A stretch of 64,000 bases of DNA from Acephala macrosclerotiorum (GCA_014904845.1 MU119251.1:1-64000); one strand, 5' to 3'. Positions 46,887 through 59,709 are shown, counted from the stretch's first letter. The notes: a model not told the origin generated them from the sequence alone. Translations and numbers: made by a program.

Positions 46887-49800
46887 CTTTCCAAGGCTTA
46901 CGGATAGTGCTAACAATCAATCATACAGGAACAATTCGCGGTTGAGCGGGTACCTTTGCTTGATTCTCTCATTCTCGTCTGCATCGACTGTTAAAATCTA
47001 CGAGTCCGTGGTTAATTTAAATGGCTTCGCTGACAGAATCAAGCAGTTGTGAACCCGTATCAAAGCATAATATCGACCTCTAAAGTCAAAACGTCGCCGT
47101 TGAAGAAAACGAGTCATCCTCCCTAGTCTAATTGTTCTCAGCAGAAACCAAAGCAGCACCGATATCCCACTCACAATAACAGCATCGAGGCACCATTCCA
47201 GCAATCTAGTAGCTAGCCTAACAATTCAAGCAAAAGCCTACGGGCCCAAGCCCAAGTTGTGCGAGCAAACAGTCTTACCGACCTCAAGTATTGATACTCA
47301 TTCCCTCTTTGTGGTTCTGTAAGCAGGAACGTGTTGTTATGAGTGCGGATCCTTGTTGTTCCTTCTTCCTTTGTGGCTATTGGAAAGACTGGGCTTTGAG
47401 ACTTCGGATCTCTTTCCTTACATCTTTCTCGACAAAGACAGGGAAGCTGCCTTGGTATCTCAGCGAGTGCTGAAGAATTATACTCGAGACTTATTTCGGC
47501 CCATGATCAGCTTTGCTCTAGGCTCATACGAAGATTGCTGGCTGCTCTCATATCTGATAGATAACGGATCTTCGGCATAGTGGCCAAGATTCTGGATGTG
47601 ATTGAGGATACAAAGCTGCAGAAGCAAAGGCTGACTGTTATGACCTTGACTAGCAGTCTCGAGAAGCGAGACAAGGTATCTTGCGAATAGGATCGACTTC
47701 GGCGCTTTGTTGAAGAGGTGCAAAGAACGATTGTGGGAATCTTTGAGGCAGGCGGATTACTGATGACTTGCAGCTGAGTGTTGATCAGCCGGAGCATTTG
47801 CAAAGCTTGTTTTCCAGAACTATGTAGCGATTGAGAAGGTTTCGTATGGTCTTCACATGCAGATCCACTGGCGTGCGTTCCATGTTTCAGGAGCAGCGGT
47901 GTACAGACCGGAAGATGGATTTGCCAGATACCACGACCCAAGCTCCAAGACCAGCGTAGAAGGCATGGATGGTCCCTCAATAGCAAGACGGAGCTAAACA
48001 GAATAGCATAGGTTGAAGCTGCTGGGAATAGAGATGGTCCAGAGACGAAGAATAAAAGGCCTCGGTCAAACATCTGCCGTTCATGTAAGAGGAGCAACGA
48101 ATATATCTCAACTTCAAATCAGGAACCGGAATAAAGTCCGTCTGGTTGCTCGACAGGGAGTTCGAACAAGCTTTGAAGTGTAGGCTGATCTGCAATGTCT
48201 TTCCGAGGTATGAAGTCGAAGCTGGCTTCAAGCAACGAGAAGAGCATCTCTTGCTCGGCACTTCCACAGTACATGTTGCAGATAACTCAATAATAAACAG
48301 CAAGCTTGTTGTGATCGCCATTGATGGAAAACAGACGAATCCTCTCCACCCTCTTATCTTCGAGGTACTGAGAAACTTTCTCTGCGGACTCCCGAATAGC
48401 CCATCTCGCTGTGTCCGGCCGGTTGGTTACGGCTCCCCCGTCGCCACAGGCTAAGTTGGACCATCATGACTATCCCCGCTGGGTCTTTCCTTAGGAGAAA
48501 GTAAGCTGGAAACGAAGGACTATTTTTGACTTTCATGACTCTCAGACGTTTTCGGTCCCAACCTTCAGACTTCCAGCGTGTTGATGAGCATTTGTTGCAA
48601 AAGCAAAGCATCAGGGCCAAGAGAATCTTGCTTCGAGGTTCATTTAACCTTGAAATAAAAATATTGTGAGACAAAGTCAGGCTTTACCATTGCGGTATCC
48701 CGACCCTTTGGGCGCCAAGATAAGGGATGCAGCCAGCCAGATCGGCACAAGGGTTCACTCCCATGAGATCTGCCCTGACCATTTCGGGGAGGAGACTTTC
48801 GTATTTCGGCGAACCTTCCTCAACAAACAAACACGTACCGCATGAAGATCTGAGGAAGGTCACGATGCCGCAAAGATGGTCCAAGAGCAAGGCTGCGTGT
48901 TCCCGTCGCCACGTCTGTCTTGCCGTGAAAAGAAAAGGCTTGAGTTTCTCTCTGTCGGACCGAAAGAGAGGTCTGGACCTGACTGCAACGCATGTTTTGA
49001 TAGATGATAGTGGGCGTGGAGGCGGTCGGAGGAGGTGGATATCTTTCAGAGATTATTTTGTGGGTATCTACTCTCTTTTTGTAGGCATGGGATGATAGCA
49101 AGATGGTTGAGATCAGATTGTTTGGTAACATTGCAGAACGTTGACAAGGCTTGTCCGAAAAAGTTCAGAACTTTCAGATGCCTTGGCGCTTGAAAATCTC
49201 CCGACTCGTTTTTTTTCTCCCTCTCTTCGCTCCTCTTCCGTCATCCTATGCGCTAACGAATAACCACGACTCGACTCGCGATCACAAATTCTGCTGGAAG
49301 GGCAGGTTTTTCTTTTCCATGTGAAGATGCATATGATCACCGCCAGAGCAACTACTTCGCGACTACTCCTGCATGAGTGATCAGTGCTGATACTGAGCCG
49401 CCATCATGTTCGCCAATGCCTTTCTATTTTGTAGCTCCAATTGATACATCCTTGGTACCAACCTGCCTCGTAACAACGCCGCATCAGCGAGGCTCCACAA
49501 CGGCTTTGATCCGCGAACATCCGCCAGCATCGTGAGATTGCTTGGTCCAAGTCGTTTGGTTCGATGCCCAACTTGTCTTTGAATTGTGGATAGAACGGTG
49601 GACCTCAGAACCTCTAGAACCCCCTTTCCCCAAGAGCTGTGTTGATGCAGTCCTGGATAGACTTGGAGCACCCATACTCAGCATCCACGCGAAACGCTTT
49701 TAGTCTCCAGTTTTCTGTCGCTCTCTCTTGTTTCTGCTTCCCAGAAATATGTCTGGACTCACTCGACTCCCCTCTCTGCACGAAGCTTACTCGATGTAGT

Positions 49801-50309
49801 GGACTGACCCGGTCGGTCGTTTAGTCTGTTATCGTTGCCAGCTGGAGATTGGCAGTCATTTCTGTGCAAGCTCGTGCTTTTGTGAGTAGAGTCATTCCTG
49901 AACTAGATGGGCTCGGAAGGTAGCCCCTTCCCCTTTGTACCCACGATATCATCATCATAAGAGACCGCTCACTCCGACCGCGTTGCGTCCACGAGGCAAG
50001 TGTACCAGTCATTCACAACAACACCTCAATTGTATTCATTTTCATCAATCAACCACGCAATCATTCTTTCAATTCTCTGGTATTCTTTCGTTTTCTGCCA
50101 GACCATTACTCGAAAACGGAACGGGCTTGGTAATAGCTTTTCTCGGACCTTTTTCCTCGTGGCGACTCGAAGACCCTTCCACCTGCAGGGCTACCACGCT
50201 AATTTTTACCCCTCCATGCAAACGCCGCAACCTCTTTCAAACATCTGTATATACGTCTGAACGAGAGTTTTTCCTCAATTGAGGGCGGTCGATCTGCAAA
50301 ACTGTCATT
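46887..50309. other. Gene-poor region with possible gene relics
   Basis: This 3.4-kb stretch lacks a confident gene. On the minus strand between 47,478 and 48,321 several open segments in different frames look more protein-like than background, for example LHLFNKAPKSILFARYLVSL and PLLLKHGTHASGSACEDH. They may be a decayed gene. A minus-strand ORF at 49,381-49,671 (96 residues, ending RKALANMMAAQYQH) is also unexplained. The last 500 bp before 50,310 is pyrimidine-rich promoter/leader of the Prm10-like gene. Confidence 0.4.
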
Positions 50310-53197
50310 ATGCCGAGCGAGTACATGACGGCAAGTGAGAATACCTCAGGAGACAAAGGATATCTCGAGCTCTCTTCAGAGGAACCCAGTGCAGACTCCA
50401 GTGCTACCCCGAGCAGGCCGACAAGTGCTGGAGGCCATCCGCCACAGAAGAAGAGCGGTAGAGTACGGTTCAACAGCACGAGCGAAGCCAACGATACAAC
50501 GAACCAGAAGTCGAGCCTTCCACTCCGAGATAACGCCAAAGAAAACGCCTCGACTCCCCTCCATATTGCGGTTCCAAAGCAGACAAAAATATCCCCCGCA
50601 CATTCAAGAAACAGCAGTAGCAATGTCGTCAGGAGGACACCGGAAAGAGAGCAAGAAAATCCCTTCGCAGACCCTCAAGGCAGTCCAAAGTTCAAGCCTA
50701 GGCCCAGCCTGTTGAGAAACAATTCGTCCAGCCTCATGAATGCGACAGACGATGTGGAGGCATTCAACGAGAAGACTGCGTCCGCTTTGGCCGCCCAGAA
50801 TCGAGCTCAGAGGATAGCTTCACTAGTAGGTAGCCATTCAGCACCCGCTTCCAGGAGGACCAGTCTGGAGGACCTTGATGAGGAATTTGAATCTCCACTA
50901 CCAGGTGGACTTCCTGTGAGGATTGACGACATTCCTCTCATGGAAATGGACAGCATGAGGACTTACGATGGGGCTGGTGGATTGGATAGTGACGACGAAG
51001 ACTATTTGGAGAAGCAAGGACCGGCCAAGGCGTTGAGTAAGAAGGGAGAGGCACACAAACTCGTCCGAGCACACTCTAGGAGATATCCCTCGGACCCGAT
51101 GGCAGCAGGACCGTCATCGGGTCTTGTCTCGGGCCAGGTTACTCCAACGGAACATCAATACGAAGATTACGTACCACGACCAGAGCAGTACAGAGGGGGT
51201 GTTCTTTCATCTCTGCTAAAACTCTACAACCCACCACAAGGTACGCAGTCAAGAAGAGAAAGTGATGCCTCAAGTCCTTCACAATCTGGAACGCACACTG
51301 CTTCGCTCGGATCATCTGGAAGAACTACCCCCAAGAAGGGTCCGAAATGGTACAATCACAAGAATCAATCTCAGGATACCTTGGCTGGACTCATTGAAGC
51401 TTCTGCCATGCTTGGTGCACCAGGTGGTGTAAGACCTCCTAAGAAGCCCACTCAGCCTGGACTGGGCAAACGAACGCACAGTGGCAAGCTCATCGATGCT
51501 GCCATGAACAGAATGAGCAAGCCCAGACTTGAGGATGAGATTCGAATCACAATACACATCGCAGAGACGCTCAGTCGGCAAAAGTACCTCCTGAAGCTAT
51601 GTCGAGCCCTTATGAGCTACGGAGCTCCCACTCATCGACTTGAGGAGTACATGAGGATGAGTGCTCGCGTTCTCGAGATTGATGGTCAATTCCTCTACAT
51701 ACCTGGGTGCATGATCATCTCATTTGACGACGTAAATACTCACACTACTGAAGTCAAAATTGTCAAAGCTGCCCAAGGAGTTGACCTGGGGAAGCTGAAG
51801 GACATTCACGAAGTTTACAAGGAGGTCACCCATGACATGATAGGAGTCGAAGAGGCCACCCAAAGGTTGGATGCTATCATCAAGATCAAACCAAAGCATA
51901 ATCCATGGCTTCTTGTCTTTGTTTATGGATTGGCTAGTGCAACTGTTGGACCATTTGGTAAGCAATGTTTGGTCTTTTTCTTCAATCAAACTAACAACAC
52001 TGTAGCATTCGAGGCTCGACCCATCGATTTTCCGATTTCTTTCATCCTTGGATGTTTACTTGGCTTTCTCCAATTGATCGTCGCTCCGAGGTCTGACCTC
52101 TATAACAACGTGTTCGAGATTTCTGCAGCTGTTTTAACTTCCTTTCTGGCTCGAGGTTTTGGGTCAATATACGTCAAAGGTGAACCCATCTTCTGTTTCT
52201 CTGCGCTTGCGCAATCATCAATTGCGCTAATCCTTCCTGGATACATCGTGCTCTGCGGCTCTCTCGAACTCCAGTCGAAATCCATGGTTGCTGGATCAGT
52301 GCGGATGGTCTATGCCATCATTTACTCGCTGTTTCTTGGATACGGGATCACCATCGGCACAGCTATCTATGGTCTTATGGACTCAAATGCTACGAGTGCA
52401 ACTACCTGCTCAAATTCCATGCCTGACTACTACAAGTGGCTGTTCGTGCCAGCGTTCACCATGTGCCTATGCGTCATCAATCAAGCAAAGTGGAAACAAA
52501 CTCCCGTCATGCTCATCATCTCATTCGCGGGATACATCGTCAACTTTTTCACCGCGAAGAAGTTTCCTTCTTCCGCCCAACTATCGAACACATTCGGGGC
52601 ACTTGCTGTCGGTGTACTCGGGAACCTGTATTCACGGATGCGACACGGCGTCGCGGCAGCAGCTCTCATACCTGCAATTTTTGTCCAGGTTCCCTCAGGA
52701 CTTGCGGCGTCTGGATCACTGTTGGCTGGTATCAGCAGTGCGGATCAAATTACGAACACAACGACATATGCGAACGGATCTGCAAAAATCAATGGGACGA
52801 GCACAGTAAGTAACTATACTTTGCCTTATAACTACAAGTTGTCATTCTTTGCAAATGGGGGGCGCCTTTTCGACACCAACAAGACTCATACGATTTGTGC
52901 TCTGGCTCATGAGGGCATTTATCTGTCACCGGAGTTTGTGACATCTACTACCATCTATCCCCTATCTGCATATGATCTCTTGGATTAGTTGAAGGACTTG
53001 GAAGCCGGGCTTTTGGAATCTTTGCTAACGAATTTCAACAGTACAATATTACCACCACCGGTGATCTCAATACTGTGGTCTTCAACGTCGGTTACAGCAT
53101 GATCCAAGTCGCTATCGGTATTACAGTTGGATTGTTTCTTAGCGCCCTTATTGTATACCCATTTGGAAAGAGAAGAAGTGGATTGTTCAGCTTTTAA
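50310..53197 (+). CDS. Prm10/ThrE-like (DUF1212) polytopic membrane protein
   Basis: Exons are 50310-51957, 52006-52805 and 53042-53197, giving 867 residues. A disordered S/T/R-rich N-terminal region of about 400 residues is followed by the ThrE-type cytosolic module (IAETLSRQKYLLKLCRALMSYGAPTHRLEEYM, then VLEIDGQFLYIPGCMIISF). Two sets of about five membrane segments follow (for example FPISFILGCLLGFLQLIV, LPGYIVLCGSLELQSKS, GVAAAALIPAIFVQVPSGLAASGS). The last exon adds NVGYSMIQVAIGITVGLFLS and ends GKRRSGLFSF. The family includes bacterial threonine/serine exporters and yeast pheromone-regulated Prm10; the substrate in fungi is unknown. The 48-nt intron 51958-52005 has no stop and is in frame, so unspliced message would still be open. 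Confidence 0.88.
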
Positions 53198-54034
53198 GGA
53201 GGTTTGGTGTATAAATACAAACGGGTTATAGGACAGTTCTATACTACTTTCAGACTGGGAGGGGGTTTGGATTCTTAAAAGCAAGCGAAGGCGTTTTGGG
53301 TTGATTAGAGGTTGCATCATTAGAGGGTTAGAAGCATCGGTTCATGGAGTTTTTGGTTATTGGAGTTGAGATTGGATGGTGGAATTATTGCTAAACAGCA
53401 GACCTAATCGAGAAGAGACGTTTGGTGGTGAGAGTGTCCACAGCACAAGTCATTTCTTCCCTTGGAGGGGGTCTATTTCGTTTTCATCACTCGCCTTGAC
53501 AACCTCTCCCTCGTTGCCTTAATTGCCGTGCTGTCTCTCATTCAGCAAAGAGCAAGTCGCTGTCATGCGCCTCCAAGAAGTTAATATATTCCAGCTTTCA
53601 AGTTTCTTACCTCATCATGATCACTAACCACCAAACCGCTGTTACACCAACTGCGATTTGCAACAATTCTACTCAAATAATATTTGCCACTACCTACTCG
53701 TACCAAACTTTAACATCATCAAGTGAACAAACCTGCAAGGTCAAGGTTTGAAGTCTGGCTTGTCGTTTGTCAAATTGTCTCAGCCTCGCGATGTTCTTGC
53801 TTCCCCTTTTCGGGTTGTGGCTGCAGCCATGTCTTAGGATCAGACGAATCAAAACTGATGGAATTGAGAGGGAGTCAGAAGAAGGAACGCTCATGTGATT
53901 GCGCGTTTGGTTGGAGGGCTTGGTGTTCCCCGCTTTTGGTTTTCTCGTGTTCAGCTTCGTCTCCTCTGTACCACTTTCAAACTTTCAACTTCACCCATAC
54001 CCAAGACACAAGAACAGGACAGCAAAACGCAAAA
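53198..54034. other. Intergenic between Prm10-like and VOC genes
   Basis: No gene is recognised; it contains the 3' flank of the membrane protein gene and the promoter/leader of the VOC gene. The ORF entering from 53,723 is 5' leader read in frame with the VOC start. Confidence 0.5.
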
Positions 54035-54621
54035 ATGCCAATAGCACACATCTCCCTCCCCGTCTCCTCTCTCTCCGCCTCAACAGCTTTCTACCTCGCA
54101 GCCCTCAAACCCCTTGGCTACGACGTCTTCATGAAACATGAAAATACCGTCGGTCTGACGATCAAATACGACGGTCCGGATTTCTGGTTGCATTATTGTC
54201 CGGAGACGGGGAATGAGAAGGGGATTTCAAAAACACATATCGCATTCAAAGGCAACAGTCAGAAAGCAGTTCGAGAATTCTACCAGGCCGCCTTGTTCGT
54301 TTCCTTTTCTCTCTTCATCTCCTATCTCCCATTTTCCCCCATTCTCTCTCTTACATGTTCGCAAAATCAGGTCTAAATTGGAGAGCTGATATCAGAAATA
54401 GGAAAGCAGGAGCGAAAGACAACGGACCACCAGGCGAGAGGCCTCAATACACGAAGGGGTATTACGCGGCGTACGTTCTTGATTTGGATGGGAACAATGT
54501 CGAGTGTGTTTACTACCAGCCTTGGTGGTTGAGTGCTTTGCAGGTTGCGCCGAGTATGGTGGGGGGTTTGGCTGTTGCGGGATTGGCTTGGTGGGGTGGA
54601 AGAGCTGGTTGGGGATTGTGA
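54035..54621 (+). CDS. VOC superfamily (glyoxalase/bleomycin-resistance-like) protein with hydrophobic C-tail
   Basis: Exons are 54035-54294 and 54402-54621, giving 159 residues. The exon join restores the expected FYQAALKAGAKDNGPPGERPQY order; the intron starts with a weak donor, GTTCGT, and ends AAATAG. VOC features are the starting HISLPVSSLSASTAFYLAALKPLGY, the middle THIAFKG and the terminal YAAYVLDLDGNNVECVYY, with His and Glu in positions where the fold binds metal. After the domain comes VAPSMVGGLAVAGLAWWGG, a hydrophobic tail that could anchor the protein to a membrane and is unusual for small VOC proteins. The substrate is unknown. The start at 54035 fits closely related fungal proteins. 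Confidence 0.82.
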
Positions 54622-54830
54622 TTCTGCTGAAGGGAGGGGAGGTAGCTTTGGTGTTGATGTGAATGCCGATGGTGGTGCTTCTGATGTTCAAGGTTGGGGA
54701 ATTGCGAACTTTCTAGCTTGCTAGAAGAGAAAGTGAAACGACGTTGCTTCATTCAGCTGGTTTGGAAGAGGAAATGTAACGATCAGTAGCCACTCAATCT
54801 AACGGAGAAACTCATATAGCCTCATGCTCA
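54622..54830. other. 3' flank of the VOC gene
   Basis: Short non-coding stretch between the VOC gene and the repeat cluster; no gene seen. Confidence 0.4.
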
Positions 54831-55330
54831 CTAACTCGTGCTAGGCTATGCCTCAGCCTCGGGCACCGGTTTTGCAACTATAAAGGACGGGCACCAGTTC
54901 TGTGGCCAAAGTTCAGGCCTCGGGAACTGGTTTTGAAGATATAATAAAAGGTACTACGAAACTTTCCAGCCGGGCCTCAGCCAGGCACCAGCTTTCCAAA
55001 AGTGAACGCAAGAAACAATTTGCAAACTGATGCCGTAAGACTAAACTAGTGAATATCAAGTGGGTATGAGAGACGGTGCCCGTGTTTATACTCACAAAAT
55101 TAGTGCCCGAGGCGGAGGCTTGAAGCCGATGCTCCAAAACTGGTGCCCATTGCTGAAGGAGTGAATCTTAGCCTGGCACCAAAACTTCTACCTCTCCTTT
55201 ACACTCAACAACTCGTACCAGGTTGAAGCCTAGCGTGGCACTTATGCCTCTTTATACTTTGCAAACTAGTGCAAAGCTGAATGTCAACTCATGCCCCAAC
55301 TCTCAACTTGTGCCCTTGGCCTGAGCGGTA
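54831..55330. repeat. Diverged GGCACC-type repeat cluster in both orientations
   Basis: The word GGCACCRGTTTTG and variants recur on the plus strand (about 54867, 54889, 54985, 55174, 55231). The reverse form AAACTGGTGCCC or GGTGCCCG also recurs (about 55075, 55110, 55131). Both are often next to GCCTCGG/CCGAGGC and to short TATAAA or TATACT words. Copies are about 25-40 bp apart and strongly diverged. It looks like a compact relic of a small repeat element with internal inverted symmetry. No ORF is supported. Confidence 0.6.
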
Positions 55331-55529
55331 CATCCTCATACTAATACTCTGTGGGCTCGTGCACCTCATCTTCGGGACTGGAATCGTATCTATCTGTATG
55401 CGCAAAAATTGGGTATCATTCGCTTCATTCCATCCATCGTTCCCTCTAGTTATCGCATTGTGGGGGTCCATCGCACGGTAACATCTCCACCTTCCATTCA
55501 CCCCATTTCGCCTCTGGTCTCAAAACCAC

Positions 55530-56279
55530 CTAATTCCTGACCTCCCGATACACCTCCCTCAAATCCATCCCATCCAACTCTCCCTCCGCAATCTCACCAA
55601 CCACTCTCCCTGGCCTACCAGCAACAATTGAAAAGCTTGGAATGACCATGTTCGGTGGGACAATCGTTCCATCCAGGATCCTCACATAATCTTTGATAAT
55701 TGCAAACTTGCCGACTACGCAGTTGGCGCCGATGTTGATATGGCTGCCGATGAGCGCTGCTTCTATGATGGAACCTGGGCCGATGAAGACATGATCTGCG
55801 ATTTTGAGGGGGTAGTGGGAGAATTGCCTGTTGTCCAAGATCAGCAACATGTTTCTATCTGCCCCAAAGGTCCCAACATCTATTGTAGCTCAAGAGATTT
55901 TGACCCCGTTTATGTAGTTACATACCCCTTGTACAGCTTTCCTGGCGGCCTCAATTCACATCCTCGACTAAAGAAACAATAACGCCCAATCGCAACCGCA
56001 ACAGGATTTCCCTGCTTCTCGCCCGGATTACTGGATGTATACGTTCGTAGCAGATCTCCACGGATGATGACTTCAGCTTGGATTACAGTCTTCCCTCCGA
56101 GGATGATGTTCGTTGTGCCGATGATCTGGGAACGCCGAGAGACTTTGTTTCCAGTGTCCTAAGAGTTGTCAGCTTGGAAGATCTTTCTTGGGGGAGGGGA
56201 ACAAGTGGCAGCGGGGTGCGAAGAGAAGGTATATACGTACGGTCTCGATGTACTCGCCCTTCACAGGCTTTTTGGACAT
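55530..56279 (-). CDS. Dynactin subunit p25 (DCTN5-like)
   Basis: Exons are 56241-56279, 55926-56158 and 55530-55827, giving 189 residues, close to animal p25. Introns are GTACGT...CTCTTAG and GTATGT...CAACAG. The protein is a left-handed beta helix with hexapeptide repeats: GTTNIILGGKTVIQAEVIIRGD and HVFIGPGSIIEAALIGSHIN then GANCVVGKFAIIKDYVRI. N-terminal MSKKPVKGEYIET and central RYCFFSRGCELRPP match remembered p25 sequences. p25 sits at the pointed end of the dynactin rod and, in filamentous fungi, helps the dynein motor bind early endosomes. The gene looks intact. Confidence 0.88.
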
Positions 56280-58106
56280 TGTGGCTACATGACAAGATGA
56301 AGGAGGTTGTTGACTTCTTCATGGACGTGAACGCACTGGGCAGAATTTAGGCGGTGTATGACGGGTTGCGATATTCGATTGGCTCCGAAGTGCCAGCGTA
56401 TCTAGGCTGACACCACTTTCTGCTATGATCGCACCTACATGCCTCTCCTCGCCGGCCTTCTTCAACCTGCAAATGTTTTTGCCAGACACTTTTGGGAAGA
56501 ATCCGAATTCTAAATTTCAGGTTTGATGAAAGGCGCAAACTCTATTTCATTCCATGTATGTTTCTACAACCTGATATAGTAAGGTTGAAACTTAGATGTT
56601 CCTTTTGAACCTCATCACTCCGCCTGACTTAATCTCTTTGACCTGGGTTGCACGTTAAAGTGCGAACCGGAAGCACTGTCAAGACTGGTCTTTTTGGGTG
56701 TGAAAGTAAGAAAGGAGTGGTGTAACTTGGGGATGCTCAACGAGACCATGATCGTAAGTGGTGATGAAGGAAAGGAACAACGCGGAGGACGTCCCCCTTC
56801 ATCCGCGTTCTCATCGAAGTAGAGAGCACAGTTTTTGTTCTGATGCCGAATTAGGACTTGTCTGTTCAGTCTGTCTTTTTTAATCCTTCCTTCCCGCTTC
56901 TGTATTTTCAAGCTAAAATTCTCTCTGGAGAATCCTTTCCTCTCCTTCCGTCAAGTGTTGAACCACTCATGCTTGAAGTGAAATCGATCTTTAAGCTCCC
57001 AGCGTTGCGTTAAAAGTGGGTGACGATATTTCCGGCTCAGATATTCCTTTCATTTTGAGGAGCTATTCTTTAGAGGAGCCCTGATAAAATTCGTGGTGAT
57101 TGAAAATGCAATTCATAATTCATACTTCCACGACTGGGACATTTCCATCGTTATTCTGGACTGATTGCTGAGACTTCTGATACTGTAGGTACAGCTCCAA
57201 GCTCAGCATCTGGATTGAGTTATTACCGGCAGAGTTCTGCTGGCATTTATCAGAGCATTTCGTACCTTTCGTATGCCAACCCGACCCGTTCATGCTACAC
57301 TCTCTTATCTATCCCTCCCTTTGCAGCTTGAAAGTCTCCATAAGATCATTCCTGAGAACCAAATCTTGAGGTCGAGTTTGCTTCTTGAATGTGCTGCTTC
57401 GAGGATGAGTAAGTATAAAGGTAATAAATCGAATTTGAAAGCTTCTGGCAGATAGTGGTGATGCGGCTGCACTAATATTAATGTTGCCCCGGGTTTTGAA
57501 AATCAGGGCGGAAGGAAACTAACCTATAATTGGAACACGGTCGTCGAGGCTCTCGTCTCTGCGTGCTCCGATCAAGTATTGGAGTTCATAGGTGGAAAAT
57601 GCGAAGTGGCTCCGATTGTCTGGTATTATTTACTTCCTGGTGGCAGCATCTTGGAAGAAAAGAAAAGCGACCAAACGAGCCCTGTACTCTGCGAGATTTG
57701 TCAATGCATCATGCTCTTCGAGTGGCCCAACATCTGATTTGAAAAATTGAGAGGAAAAGCTGAAACATAGCATGGAATAGTACAAACATTGACCAAATTT
57801 GTATCGTTACTCCTTTCGAAAGCAATATTTTCAAGTTGTATCATACCAAGAGATTGATGTCTAGAAGCCTGCTTCCCAATGTCTAAATCCAATTATAGCT
57901 TTAATACATACACCATCGTTCCTTCTGCGATGGTACGACCTGTGAGTTTCTAAGTTCCTTGCCCAAGAGGGTCTCCAACCTTTCGTTCAATTCGTCGGCC
58001 CCATTGGCATGTCGTATAAGGTATAGGCAGAGACGGGCAGCTCAGTCGTACCATTCCAAGCCCATCGAATGAGTGATCCCTGACTTCGCGTCAGTCAGCA
58101 TCGTTC
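56280..58106. other. Intergenic, no gene recognised
   Basis: About 1.8 kb lies between the dynactin p25 and F-box genes. A small minus-strand ORF at 56,615-56,911 (MVSLSIPKLHHSFLTF...) lacks motifs and is not called. The right half is A/T-rich with no coherent translation. Confidence 0.45.
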
Positions 58107-59709
58107 TCAGGATCTTGCCAAATTAACATCAGAGAGCCCATACAATAAAGAGGGCTCCCCTTCATCACTCTCAGTAGGCTCTAGTGGAAGAATTGTAGGA
58201 TCTCTCGTGAAGACGCCATCTCCCGCGACCTCCCAGCCATTTCCTGCGCGCTTGACATATTCGACTGCCATATTCCACGCATCTCGATCGGCTGCATCCC
58301 CGGATTCGAACACTTTGAGATACCTGTAGTTGTTGACAGGTGGTGCGTTGAATAACTCGCGCATGAGATTAGCGTAACTTCCATTTCGTTCCATCCAGAG
58401 GTCTTCGGCCTCGACTTGGGACATTTTGGTGCGATCTTGCAGAATTTCGCTCCGGGGAACAAGTTGAGTATATAGACGATCCAATCTAGGGAAGTGGTTT
58501 ACGAGACAGTTGAAATGACTTGAGATGGGGAAAATGCCGATGTAGGACATGTCTCGAATAGTTGGGCTTATCAAAGCTGCATTGTTCGGCGTTTCAACAC
58601 CGACGAGATCTGGGAGAATCTTGTATGCGTCAGGATATGTAAAGGCTCGATGAGATGCCTACTTACTGAAGGAGGCTCCCTCTGCCACCACTCGTATGTG
58701 GCATAAGCACGTATGAACGAGCCTTCGTTGAGAAGAAGACTATTCCAAGGACGTACTTCGAACAAGGTAGAATACCAAGGACGGGCATTTGATGTTATTG
58801 TTCCATCATCACCCTGAGAGGTTTCTGCAGGAGTAGTAGCGGACGTTAGAGGTCGTTTAAGTTGAATATAATCTAAGTGATTGGATTCAAGCGTTAGTGT
58901 TTTGCTTAATTAATTCTTCACATGAGCAAATGTGAGAAAGGAAGACATGCTATTGCATGTATATGTAGTAAATTGAACTGCTAAAAGTATCCAAAGGAAG
59001 GTATGTTGGTCTGAAACCGGGCAAGGTGACTTACGGCATGGGCAATCGAATTGCCACGAATCCGCGAGTTCAACACGGCATGTCGTAAGGGGTGCTAGAG
59101 CCTCGACAGGAGCAATAATAAGAAGCTCAGGCGGATCAAGGACATCGAAAAGGGAATGCCAAAAGGTAGAGAAGGGATCCAACCCAATTCCTCCATTTCC
59201 AGAGACCTTGGCATCCTGTACTACTAGTGTAAAAGATGCAATTATGCTGCGTAAAGAAGTTCGAACAGCAAAAGCGAGAAAAGGGGGGGTTTGTTCATCC
59301 AACGTTTTTCGATGGTGCTTTGGCTCTGATACAATAAATTGAGCATGTTTGAAGAGCGATGGAAACACAATTCGTCTCCATTGCTTCGAGACGCGAGATG
59401 CAGCCTTTAGGTCGGCAGTATCGGATTGGGTCAAGTCGAGACGAGGCTCATCCAGCAGATTGTCAGATGGCTTGTTGATGTCGAGATATCCGAGTATCTG
59501 AGTAAGGAGTTCGTTCGGTAAGACGTGAATCGTGCTCGTGGCGGACGTTGTAGTGTTGTCGAACGTTCCACCACTTGCCGCCTTGTGAGATGCTATAGGC
59601 TGGTCTCAGCATTAATCTTGCCCCATATCGCATTGCTTTCCATATTACCTCCTGTGAGGTTCACTGCAGAAAATCCTGCAGGTACATCTGCTGGCCCATT
59701 TGTAGCCAT
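58107..59709 (-). CDS. F-box domain protein
   Basis: Exons are 59649-59709, 59035-59592, 58667-58872 and 58107-58619, giving 445 residues. All introns have GT-AG ends; the last uses ACAAG as acceptor (GTAAGT at 58666 to 58620), which gives the best frame. The F-box begins at residue 36 or so: HVLPNELLTQILGYLD, later DLKAASRVSKQWRRIVFPSLFKHAQ. The rest is variable sequence with WYSTLFEVRPWNSLLLNEG and a terminal acidic ESDEGEPSLLYGL. F-box proteins usually tether substrates to SCF ubiquitin ligases through Skp1; this substrate is unknown. The start ATG at 59709 is the only suitable one in frame. Confidence 0.8.

Noticed and set aside
53723..54034. Upstream in-frame extension of the VOC protein
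   Set aside because: Related proteins start at MPIAHISLPV; the upstream part is Cys/Ser-rich leader translation.
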